Shown: positions 57,102-64,000 of the stretch, one piece after another
Layout of the letters: every line of letters begins with the position of its first letter
How positions within the stretch are numbered: the stretch's first letter is position 1
Assembly: GCF_016862755.1 (NCBI RefSeq)
Contig: NZ_BONO01000008.1
Coordinates: 82,673 to 146,672 of the forward strand
Origin: Cellulomonas pakistanensis
GTDB lineage: Bacteria; Actinomycetota; Actinomycetes; Actinomycetales; Cellulomonadaceae
Direction of reading: 5' to 3'
DNA length: 64,000 nt
Made by a program: the position numbers and the translations under genes
Notes under the pieces: model-generated
The model's database searches: none
What the model was told of the DNA's origin: nothing
What the model saw: the letters and a program-made list of their open reading frames with translations, nothing else

Positions 57102-58469
57102 GTGACGGTGCAGGCACCCGGCGCGCCCCTGACCCGCGTCGCCGTGCACCTGGGCGCCCGCCGCCTCGACGTCGCCCTGGACGCCGCCCGGACGCTCGGT
57201 GAGCTGCTCGCCGCCGCCGGGGTGCCGCTCGTGCCGGGGCTGCTGGCGCTCGACTCGTCCGGCCGCGCGCTCGACCTGGCCGCCCCGGTCGCCGAGCAGG
57301 TGGCCGACGGGGCCGTCGTGCACGTCGTGGCGCCCGCGCCGCGCCCTCGGGGCCGCGCCGCGCGCGCCCGGGCGGAGTGGGTCGCGCGCCGGCCCGACCC
57401 GCAGCCCGCGCTGCTCGGCGCCGCCGCGGCGACCTCCGGCGTGCTGGCGGCCGTGGCGCTGATCGACCCGGTCGCGCGCGGCTGGCTCGCGCTCGCCGCC
57501 GCGCTGGTGCTCGGCGTCGCCGCCCTCGTGCTCGCCGTCGTCCCCGTGGCCGCCGCGACCGCCGCGACGCTGGCCGCGCCCGTCCTCGGGTTCGCCGCGG
57601 GCGTGGCCGCCGTCGACCCCGCCGGCTCGGCCGACCGGCGGCTCGCGCTCGTCGCGGGGCTCGTCGCCGCCACGGCCGCCGCCGCCGTCCGCTGGGTCGC
57701 CACCCGCGCGCAGCGGCAGGGGCAGGACGTCGCCGGCGTCGTGGTCGTCGCGGTCGGCGTGGTCGCGGCGCTGGCGCTGGCCGTGCTGCTCGCGGGGTTG
57801 CCCGGCGTCGTCGCGGCGGCGGCGCTGCTCGGCCTGACCCCGGTCGGCCTCCGGGCGCTGCCCGTCCTGGCACTGTCCGTGCCGGACGAGCAGCTGGTCG
57901 ACCTCGCGCACGTCGCCCGCACCGCGCCGTCGGTCCGCGGACCCCGGCCGCGCGGCCTGGGGCGGGTCAACGAGCGCCAGGTCGTCCGCACGGTGGGCGC
58001 CGCGGAGCGCCGCACGGACGCCGGCGTCCTGCTGGTCTGCGCGGTCCCGCCGGTGCTCGTGCCGGTCGTGCTGGCCGCGGCGCTCGGCGACCCGCTGCGC
58101 GGCACGCTGCGCGGGTGGGCCGCCGTGGCCCTGGTCGCCGCGCTGGTCGCCGTCCTCGCGCTGCAGCCGCGCACCGCCCGCGGCCCGGTCGCCCGGTGGG
58201 CGCCGCGGGTGGCCGCGGGCCTGGTGCTGCTCGAGCTCGCGGTGCTCGGCGGGCCGCGGGTCGGTGCCGACGCGGTGCTGCTGGCCGTCGGGTGCGTGGT
58301 CGTGGCGCTGGCCGCGGCCGCGATCGGGCTGGCCCTCGGGCGCGGGTGGCGGTCGGTCGTGGCGTCCCGGTTCGGCGACTTCTTCGAGGGGCTGGGCGTC
58401 GTGCTGGCGCTGCCGGCGGCGCTCGTGGCGGCCGACCTCGTCGAGACGCTGCGGCGGGTGACGTCGTGA
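57102..58469 (+). CDS. eccD: Type VII secretion membrane protein EccD-like
   Basis: A 455-residue membrane protein. Residues 1-80 form a ubiquitin-like domain (LTRVAVHLGARRLDVALDAA, LGELLAAAGVPLVPGLLALD) as in EccD/YukD-type proteins; about eleven hydrophobic segments follow. This is the EccD layout, which makes the membrane channel scaffold of ESX systems. The GTG at 57102 is chosen because GGAGGGAG lies 5 nt before it; an ATG at 57024 has no Shine-Dalgarno sequence. Divergent from eccC over 259 bp. Confidence 0.85.
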   Translation: MTVQAPGAPLTRVAVHLGARRLDVALDAARTLGELLAAAGVPLVPGLLALDSSGRALDLAAPVAEQVADGAVVHVVAPAPRPRGRAARARAEWVARRPDPQPALLGAAAATSGVLAAVALIDPVARGWLALAAALVLGVAALVLAVVPVAAATAATLAAPVLGFAAGVAAVDPAGSADRRLALVAGLVAATAAAAVRWVATRAQRQGQDVAGVVVVAVGVVAALALAVLLAGLPGVVAAAALLGLTPVGLRALPVLALSVPDEQLVDLAHVARTAPSVRGPRPRGLGRVNERQVVRTVGAAERRTDAGVLLVCAVPPVLVPVVLAAALGDPLRGTLRGWAAVALVAALVAVLALQPRTARGPVARWAPRVAAGLVLLELAVLGGPRVGADAVLLAVGCVVVALAAAAIGLALGRGWRSVVASRFGDFFEGLGVVLALPAALVAADLVETLRRVTS

Positions 58470-58545
58470 GGCGCGGGTGGCGGGGCCGGCGCGCGCGGTG
58501 CGCCTCGGGGCAGGGCAGGACGACAGGGACGACGGGGGAGCCGAC

Positions 58546-60009
58546 GTGGACCAGACGATGAGCGCGACGCCGGTCGGCGCCGTCGCGGTCCGCGCGTGCG
58601 CGAGCTGCCACCGGCCGCTGCAGCCCGACGCGCGGTTCTGCACCGCGTGCGGCGCCCCGGCGCAGCCCGACGCCACCGTCACGGTCGTCGAGGGCGCCCA
58701 GGGGCGGGCGCGCGGCGACGTCCGGCCCCGCGAGCCGCGCCCGGCCGTGCTGCACCCGGCGTTCGGCGACGCGACGCCCGCCGCCCCGGGCCGCCGCGTC
58801 CTGGCCTACGCGCTCGACGCGGTGGCCGTGGGCGCCGTCGCCGGCGGGCTGCTCGCGTGGACGGGCTCGTGGCTGCTGGCCGCGCTGGCCGTCGTCGAGC
58901 TCGCCGTCGGCCTGCTGGTCTGGGAGGCGCACACCGGGCGCACGCTCGGGAACACCGTCCTCGGCCTGCGCACCGCGCGCGAGGAGACGCCGTACTCGGT
59001 CGGCCCGGCGCGGGCGTTCCTGCGCGGGCTCGTGCTCGCCGCCGGGCACGCCGCCGCGGGCCTCGGGCAGTGGCTGGTCGTGGCGTCCGGGGCGTTCGAC
59101 AAGACGGGGCGGGCCCAGGCGTGGCACGACCGCGTCGGGCGCGCGGTGGTCGTGGACGTGCGCGCGCACGAGCGGGCCCTCGAGGAGGCGGCCGACGCCG
59201 CCGAGCGCGCGGGGGCGGTGGCCGTCGCGGCCGCGCCGCGGGCCGGTGCGCAGGTGGCCGGCCCCGGGGTGCCGCAGCAGCAGCAGCAGCCGGGCGCGGT
59301 GCCGGGGGTCGGTGCGCCCGCGGTGGGTGCGCCGGCGGTGGGTGCGCCCGCGGTGGGCGCGCCCGCGCAGCGTCCCCAGGTCGGCGCCGGGCCGGTCGCC
59401 GCGTCCCTCGTGCCGCCGACGCCCCCGGCCCAGCCGGGTGCGCCGAGCGCGGCGCCGGGCGAGGTCGGAGCGGCGACCCCGACCGGGCGCCGTGCCGCGC
59501 GCGCGGCCGCGGAGCAGGCGGCGGCCCAGCCGCAGCCGCAGGTGCCGGCCGCCGCGGCGCAGCCGGCCGCCGAGGCCGCGTCCGTCGGCATCCGCCCGGT
59601 CGTCCCGGCCCAGCCGGCGCCGGAACAGCCCGCCGCGCCGCGGGTCGCGCACCAGGCGCAGCCCGCCCCGTTCCTGGTCACGCTCGACACCGGCCAGGTC
59701 ATGTCGGTGACCGGCCCGGGCCTGATCGGCCGCGCCCCGCGCCCCGTCGCCGGCGAGCGCTGCGACCACGTCATCGTCGTGGAGGACCCCGAGCGCAGCG
59801 TCTCGCGGACGCACGCGCGGTTCGGGATCGACAACGGGACGTTCTGGGTCTCGGACGCCGGCTCGGGCAACGGGACCACGCTGCGGCTGCCCGGCGGGCG
59901 GGTCGTGCCGGTGCCGGCGGACCAGCGGGTGCTGGTGCCGTCGGGGTCGACGATCCAGGTGGGGGACCGCGGAGTGCGGATCGACGCGCCAGGGGCGGCG
60001 CGGGGCTGA
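58546..60009 (+). CDS. Zinc-ribbon, RDD and FHA domain membrane protein (second paralog)
   Basis: A 487-residue protein with the same domain order as the protein at 50581: zinc ribbon (Cys18, Cys21, Cys32, Cys35), RDD membrane domain (about 75-205; ending KTGRAQAWHDRVGRAVV), a long Pro/Ala/Gln linker with four repeats of VGAPA, and a C-terminal FHA domain (about 385-480; LIGRAPRP, SVSRTHARFGID, DAGSGNGTTL). The arginine/serine/histidine phosphothreonine-binding pattern of FHA is present. The GTG at 58546 is behind GGGGGAG; an ATG at 58558 is an alternative. Downstream of eccD and probably co-transcribed with it. Confidence 0.87.
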   Translation: MDQTMSATPVGAVAVRACASCHRPLQPDARFCTACGAPAQPDATVTVVEGAQGRARGDVRPREPRPAVLHPAFGDATPAAPGRRVLAYALDAVAVGAVAGGLLAWTGSWLLAALAVVELAVGLLVWEAHTGRTLGNTVLGLRTAREETPYSVGPARAFLRGLVLAAGHAAAGLGQWLVVASGAFDKTGRAQAWHDRVGRAVVVDVRAHERALEEAADAAERAGAVAVAAAPRAGAQVAGPGVPQQQQQPGAVPGVGAPAVGAPAVGAPAVGAPAQRPQVGAGPVAASLVPPTPPAQPGAPSAAPGEVGAATPTGRRAARAAAEQAAAQPQPQVPAAAAQPAAEAASVGIRPVVPAQPAPEQPAAPRVAHQAQPAPFLVTLDTGQVMSVTGPGLIGRAPRPVAGERCDHVIVVEDPERSVSRTHARFGIDNGTFWVSDAGSGNGTTLRLPGGRVVPVPADQRVLVPSGSTIQVGDRGVRIDAPGAARG

Positions 60010-60035
60010 GGTCGCCTCGGCCGCTGCGCTCGCTT

Positions 60036-60353
60036 CGTCGCGTGGCGGGCGTCTGCCTCGGTGGTGATCGATGGGAACGCCTCGCCGCCGGTCTCGGCGG
60101 CGCAGAACGACGGTTCGTGGACCTACACGTCCGCGGCGGCCAGATCGGGCGCCGCGGGGTTCATGGGGCCGTCGAGCAGCCCGATGGTGATGCCCTCGCC
60201 GGTGCTCAGCTGGTGTGCCTCCGCCACGCCGGTGAGGTCGTAGTACCAGCGGCCGTCGTCGGTGGCCGCAGACGCCGCGACCGGGGCGGACAGGGCGAGC
60301 CGCAGGGCGGTGGCACCGACCGCCCGGCGCAAGGCCCGGCGCGTCGTGCTCAT
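60036..60353 (-). pseudogene. Mycosin 5' fragment, interrupted by a stop
   Basis: Reads MSTTRRALRRAVGATALR... and matches the intact mycosin gene at 62189-63487 over its first 100 or so codons (STGEGITIGLLD, PAAPDLAAADV). A TAG stops the frame after the AADV segment where the intact gene has Thr; homology then goes on (EPSFCAAE, DARHAT) to about 60036 and ends, so two thirds of the gene are gone. The catalytic Asp is kept; His is at the very edge and Ser is lost. The fragment converges on the second FHA gene. Confidence 0.85.
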
Positions 60354-60469
60354 CACGACATCCGCCGCTCGTGCGTCGTGTGGGTGCAGCCCGTGATGTC
60401 GAACTGCTTCACGAGCCTGTCCAGCCGGTCACGGATGATCTCAGCGGGCGACCCAGTCGGTCCTGGCAC
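60353..60469 (-). pseudogene. Shortened copy of the small helical ESX-associated gene
   Basis: A 38-codon frame from GTG at 60469: SPAEIIRDRLDRLVKQFDIT matches residues 8-26 of the 128-residue gene at 63487-63873 (TAEIIRDRLNKLVTLFDIT). The last dozen codons (G-TTHERRMS) resemble that gene's end (G-STTARQRQLS). About 90 codons between are missing and the frame is kept. Its stop overlaps the mycosin-fragment start, as in the intact pair. Probably non-functional, though a short peptide could still be made. Confidence 0.75.
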
Positions 60470-60572
60470 GTACGTCCTCCGCCTGAAGTCCTGGGCGTCG
60501 CCCTAGCGACGCGATGCCGCGCGGTCGCGCCCGGTCCCGGAACGGCGGGCGTGACCGCGCGAGACGTGCTAG
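60470..60572. repeat. Duplicated upstream region of the helical gene
   Basis: Closely similar to 63874-63970: both carry GTCCTCCGC next to the start codon, GGCGTCGCCCT or GCGTCGCCCCC, and the shared block GCGACGCGATGCCGCGCGGT followed by CGCGCCCG. The likeness fades past about 60572. The block 60573-60669 shows no homology and no gene. Confidence 0.8.
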
Positions 60573-60669
60573 AGGCCGGGATGATTCACCAGCGGGCGGC
60601 GTCGGCTCGCCTGGACTGGTCGTCATCGCCGAAGGTCGACACCGCGCGGCGGACAAGATGGCGAACCGG

Positions 60670-62196
60670 TCACCACTCGTCGTCGTCGGCCGCCGCCGGC
60701 GCGGGGTTCACGGGGCGCAGGGCGTCGCGACCGCCCGCGGACGCGGCCGTGCCGAGGTCCGGGCGACCCTCGCTGTCCTCGACCTCGATGGTCGGGGCCA
60801 GCAGGCCGGACGAGCCCCGCCGCTTGCCCTTGTCGGACGCCCCGGCGCCCCCGCCGCCGCCCATGGGAGCGCCCATCATGCCGCCGGCGCGCGAGCCGGA
60901 GGCCCCGGCCGCCGCAGCGCCCGTCTGCGAGCCCTGGACGAGGCCGGAGGCCGAGCCGGACAGGCCGGAGCCGGAGGCGCCGGTCCCGACGCCGCCGACG
61001 CCGCTCGCGCCGCCGACCGTGCCGAGCGGGACGGCGCCGCCGGCGCCCACGCCGCCCACGCCGCCGAAGCTCCCGGCACCGCCGAACGCCCCGCCGGCGA
61101 GCCCGCCGGCACCCGCGGTGCCGCCGGCCAGCCGGTTGAGGCCGGCTGCGCCGAGCGCGGCGCCGCCGACGGTGAGGCCGCCCGCGAGACCGCCGGCCCC
61201 GACACCGCCGAGCGAGCCGGAACCGGACGCGCCGCTGCCCGAGCCGCCGGATCCGCCGGGACCGCCGAGGAAGCCGCCGCCGCTGCCCGAGCCGCCAGGG
61301 ACCGTGCCGCCCACGGTGCCGTCCGAGGAGGTGCCGTCGCCGCCGCCGGGGACGACCCCGCCGCCGAGGCCGGAGCCCCCGCCCGCGCCCGGACCCGAGC
61401 CGCCGCCCGCGCCGCCCGAGCCCGTCGACCCGGAGCCGCCGGACGACCCGGAGCCACCGGAGCCGCCCAAGCCGCCCGAGCCGACGCCCACCGAGCCGGT
61501 GTCGTTCGGCTGCCAGCCGGTGCTGACCGTGCCGCTGCCGACCGTCGGGACGTAGCCGGACGCGCTGGAGCCGGACCCGCCGGAGGAGCCCGACGGCGAC
61601 CAGCCGCCGGACGGCGTGCGGCCGGTGGAGCCGGTGCCGCCGACGTGGGGCTCGACGACGCCGCCTTCAGGGTTGACGTTGCTGTTCGTCCTCGACACCG
61701 GATCGAGAGAGATGGCGGACATCGACGAGTCGAGCTGGTTCAGTGCCTGCGTCGCCGCGCGCTCGCGCTCCTGCTCGCGCTGTCGGGCCAGCATCGCCCC
61801 GTCCACCGCGGTCGTCGCGATGCCGACCGGGTTCGCCGCCGTCACGGCAGCCTGCGCCGCGATCCGCGCGCGGTCCGACCAGGTGAGCTCTCCGCTGGGC
61901 AGCGCGGCGTAGTCGGTCTGGGCCTGGGCGATCGCGGCGGCGGCGGCGTCGCCGCCGGCGCGGATGCCCGCGATCGCGTCCGCCACCTGGATCACGTCGC
62001 GGCTCAGCTCGAGGAACGAGTCGGCGGCTGCGTCGTTGCTCGCACCGGCCAGCCCGGCGTCCGCGGCGAGGCGGGCGAGGGTGTCGGCCGTGGACTCGAT
62101 CTCCGTCCGGTGGCCGTCGAGCCGGGAGCCCGAGTCGTAGACGATCTCGGTGTCGGCGTCGAGCGTGTGCCCGAGGCGGTCGGCGTTGTCACCCAT
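60670..62196 (-). CDS. Long glycine-rich protein of the ESX locus, probable substrate
   Basis: A 508-residue protein. Residues 1-170 are strongly helical with heptad-like spacing (TEIESTADTLARLAADAGLA, SRDVIQVADAIAGIRAGG, ARQREQERERAATQALNQL); this is reminiscent of WXG100/PPE-type helical bundles although no clear WXG is present. Residues about 180-470 are mostly Gly, Ser and Ala, and the end is acidic (EVEDSEG, ADDDEW). No signal peptide. It is encoded between mycosin and the secretion genes; the ATG overlaps the mycosin stop by 8 bp. I infer an exported ESX protein; function is not recognised. Confidence 0.72.
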   Translation of the reverse strand: MGDNADRLGHTLDADTEIVYDSGSRLDGHRTEIESTADTLARLAADAGLAGASNDAAADSFLELSRDVIQVADAIAGIRAGGDAAAAAIAQAQTDYAALPSGELTWSDRARIAAQAAVTAANPVGIATTAVDGAMLARQREQERERAATQALNQLDSSMSAISLDPVSRTNSNVNPEGGVVEPHVGGTGSTGRTPSGGWSPSGSSGGSGSSASGYVPTVGSGTVSTGWQPNDTGSVGVGSGGLGGSGGSGSSGGSGSTGSGGAGGGSGPGAGGGSGLGGGVVPGGGDGTSSDGTVGGTVPGGSGSGGGFLGGPGGSGGSGSGASGSGSLGGVGAGGLAGGLTVGGAALGAAGLNRLAGGTAGAGGLAGGAFGGAGSFGGVGGVGAGGAVPLGTVGGASGVGGVGTGASGSGLSGSASGLVQGSQTGAAAAGASGSRAGGMMGAPMGGGGGAGASDKGKRRGSSGLLAPTIEVEDSEGRPDLGTAASAGGRDALRPVNPAPAAADDDEW

Positions 62197-63487
62197 GGGT
62201 CCCCCCGGAGTAGGTCGGCGGCTGCGGCTGGTGCTCGGGTCGGTGGTCGGCGGCCGAGCGGCGACGCCGGGCGACGACGACGGCGGTGGCCGCTCCTGCG
62301 ATGAGGACGAGGGCGACACCCGCGCCTACCAGGACGGGCACCAGTGTGCCGTCGGCGGACCCGTCCTCTTCCGACTGCTCGGGGGCGGCCGGCGCCGCTG
62401 GCTCCTCGCTCGGCTGCGGATCCGGCGTGGCGTCTGCGTCGGTGTCGCCGAGGACCTCGGCGATGCTCGGGATGAGCACCGGGTTGTCGGACAGGAACGG
62501 GTTCTCGTCCGGGTAGGTGGTCGGGTCGACGCTGAGCAGCGTGCGGACGTTGACGAGGCCGTAGCCCCAGTCCTCGTCGTGGACGGGTTCGTGCACCTCG
62601 CCGTCCGTCGTGTGGATGAGCGCCTGGAGGATCTGGTTGCCGGTCGCGTCGGGGTGGGCGGACCAGGCGAGCGCCAGGGCGCCGGCGGTGAACGCCGCGG
62701 AGTTCGACGACCCGTCCGCGATGACGTAGGAGGTCCAGTCGTCGGCCACGCCACGCATCCGCTCCCCGGGTGCGACGACTCCGAGGCGCTCGCCGGACGA
62801 GCTGCCCTGGGACAGCTCACCCTCCTGGTTCATCCACCCGGTCGCCACGACGCCGTTCATGTCCCCGGGGGCCTCGACCACCGCGAGGGTGTCGTTTCCC
62901 CCGGCGCCCACCACGATCACGCCGGCCTGCAGCGCCTCCGTGATCCCGGCCGCGCCGAAGTTGTTGCTGCCCGGGACCACGATGATGTCGACGCCGTCGG
63001 CGATCGCGTCCCGGATCGCGTCGTCCCGGTTGGGGCTGACTCCCGCCGGGCTCGTGCAGGCGTCCCCGACGTTGATCGTGTAGGCGCGCACGGATGCGCC
63101 GGGGGCGACACCGGGGATGCCCGGGCGGCCACCGGACCCGGCGTCCGTCCCCACCATGAGCGCAGCCATCGACGTCGCGTGGCGGGCGTCCGGGTCGGTG
63201 GAGACCGCGGGGAACGCCGTGCCGTCCTCCGCGGCGCAGTACGACGGCTCGCGGGCGGTGACGTCGGCACCGACGAGGTCCGGCGCCGCCGGGTTGATCT
63301 GGGTGTCCAGCAGCCCGATGGTGATGCCCTCGCCGGTCGACTGCTGGTGGGCGTTCGCCAGTCCGGCCGCGTCGAAGTACCAGCGTCCGTCGTCGGTGGC
63401 GGCCGTCGCCGTGACCGGGGCCGACAGGGCGAGAAGCAGCGCGGTGGTGCCGGCCGCGCGGCCGAGGGTCCGTCGCGTCGAGCGCAT
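62189..63487 (-). CDS. mycP: Type VII secretion-associated mycosin (subtilisin-like protease)
   Basis: A 432-residue membrane-anchored protease. The signal peptide covers residues 1-30. Catalytic residues: Asp61 (IGLLDTQI), His103 (DARHATSMAALM), oxyanion Asn198 (GAGGNDT) and Ser261 in DGSSNSAAFTAG, where most subtilases have GTSxAAP. A C-terminal membrane segment (VPVLVGAGVALVLIAGAA) precedes RRRR. Mycosins stabilise ESX complexes and process substrates. The ATG shares a base with the preceding stop; the stop overlaps the Gly-rich gene. A Cys pair (Cys84, Cys144) may form the family disulfide. Confidence 0.93.
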   Translation of the reverse strand: MRSTRRTLGRAAGTTALLLALSAPVTATAATDDGRWYFDAAGLANAHQQSTGEGITIGLLDTQINPAAPDLVGADVTAREPSYCAAEDGTAFPAVSTDPDARHATSMAALMVGTDAGSGGRPGIPGVAPGASVRAYTINVGDACTSPAGVSPNRDDAIRDAIADGVDIIVVPGSNNFGAAGITEALQAGVIVVGAGGNDTLAVVEAPGDMNGVVATGWMNQEGELSQGSSSGERLGVVAPGERMRGVADDWTSYVIADGSSNSAAFTAGALALAWSAHPDATGNQILQALIHTTDGEVHEPVHDEDWGYGLVNVRTLLSVDPTTYPDENPFLSDNPVLIPSIAEVLGDTDADATPDPQPSEEPAAPAAPEQSEEDGSADGTLVPVLVGAGVALVLIAGAATAVVVARRRRSAADHRPEHQPQPPTYSGGTHG

Positions 63488-63873
63488 CAGCTCAGCTGCC
63501 GCTGGCGCGCCGTCGTGGAGCCGTTGACGGGCGTCGGACGGCTGTCGATGCGCTCCTGCAGCCCGCGCAGGAGCTCGTCGATCGTCTCGTCCACGCGGTT
63601 GAGGGAGCGGTACGAGTCGTCCAGCGCCTGCCGGTTGGCCTCGATCGAGTCGCGGATGGTTCCGAGCTGCTGCTCGACGTCCCACAGGGTCTGCCGGTAC
63701 CTGCTCGCGAAGTCCGCCACGCTCGGGATCTCGGACGGCCAGACGGCGGACGTCTGGTCGAACCGGATCTGCATGACCTGGTCCTTGAGGTTCTCCGTGA
63801 TGTCGAACAGCGTCACGAGCTTGTTCAGCCGGTCACGGATGATCTCGGCGGTGTACCCGGTCTGCCCTGCCAC
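63487..63873 (-). CDS. Small helical protein of the ESX locus
   Basis: A 128-residue protein predicted to be two long helices (about 9-40 and 52-110) around a loop with W-P-S (Trp45), a layout that recalls WXG100 proteins without the exact WXG. The second helix has coiled-coil spacing (VEQQLGTIRDSIEANRQAL). A short polar tail follows. No signal peptide. GTG start at 63873 with GGAGGA upstream. Co-translated with mycosin (TGATG). I do not recognise a named family; a WXG100-like ESX substrate or chaperone is the best guess. A decayed copy exists at 60353-60469. Confidence 0.7.
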   Translation of the reverse strand: MAGQTGYTAEIIRDRLNKLVTLFDITENLKDQVMQIRFDQTSAVWPSEIPSVADFASRYRQTLWDVEQQLGTIRDSIEANRQALDDSYRSLNRVDETIDELLRGLQERIDSRPTPVNGSTTARQRQLS

Positions 63874-64000
63874 GTCCGTCCTCCGCAAGAGATGTCCTGC
63901 GCGTCGCCCCCTGCGACGCGATGCCGCGCGGTCGCGCCCGTGCCGTGACGGTGGGCGCGACCGCGCGGGTCGTGCTGGGTCGGCCCCGCGCTCAGACGCT
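63874..64000. other. Upstream region of the helical gene, cut by window end
   Basis: 127 bp without a start codon in a supported gene. It carries the Shine-Dalgarno sequence for the 128-residue protein and a GCGCGGTCGCGCCCG / GGGCGCGACCGCGC inverted repeat (about 63935-63968). Most of it is duplicated at 60470-60572. Confidence 0.6.

Noticed and set aside
60371..61555. A plus-strand proline-rich frame of 394 codons
   Set aside because: It is the reverse of the Gly-rich gene (GGN codons read as NCC) and also runs through the decayed mycosin module. No start signal is seen.

Overview
The window is very GC-rich and densely coded. Many starts are GTG, and stops often overlap the next start as GTGA, ATGA or TGATG. 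The genes present (a complete 14-subunit NADH dehydrogenase, menaquinone genes, a Rex regulator, a ResABC-type cytochrome c system, an arabinan utilisation locus and an ESX/type VII secretion locus) point to a Gram-positive actinobacterium, most likely a Cellulomonas-like member of the Micrococcales. That placement is inferred from gene content and style, not from a marker gene. I found no rRNA, tRNA, CRISPR array, transposase or prophage gene.

Layout. 1-1109 is the 5' part of a glycosyltransferase. 1276-9478 is an arabinan/arabinose locus: a leftward operon (solute-binding lipoprotein, two ABC permeases, a cytoplasmic GH43, a DUF624 membrane protein) diverging from rightward GH51 arabinofuranosidase and secreted GH43 genes. 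Three LacI-type operators lie between the two arms. 9573-14246 carries a GNAT protein, a HAD phosphatase, a glutaredoxin-like protein, Rex, a YceI/MarR divergent pair and a histidine phosphatase. 14243-18658 is the cytochrome c maturation operon (TlpA-like, CcdA, ResB, CcsB).

19216-31182 holds most of the menaquinone pathway in scattered, partly divergent units: menA, menE, menB, menC-menD, menF and menG. A DUF3048 lipoprotein and an HtrA-type protease lie among them. 31317-49443 starts with a geranylgeranyl-reductase-family flavoprotein (probable MenJ), followed by nuoA to nuoN. A perfect Rex-type operator stands just in front of this unit, so the Rex gene 20 kb away may control respiration by NADH/NAD+. 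A polyprenyl diphosphate synthase (49545-50552), the likely maker of the menaquinone side chain, follows. Together these modules make and use the quinone electron carrier.

50581-63873 is a type VII (ESX) secretion locus: two zinc-ribbon/RDD/FHA fusion proteins, EccC, EccD, a long glycine-rich probable substrate, a mycosin protease and a small helical protein. Beside the glycine-rich gene lies a decayed second copy of the small-protein/mycosin module (60036-60572). EccB and EccE are not in the window; the locus may continue past position 64000.

Two sets of intergenic inverted repeats recur. One has about 22-bp arms that begin TGGA and end in a GACACGC core (four copies). The other is built on CTCTCTCGACGTG units of 19-20 bp (three sites, all between convergent genes). 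Many genes here have a TANNNT box only 5 to 8 nt before the start codon, which suggests leaderless mRNAs.
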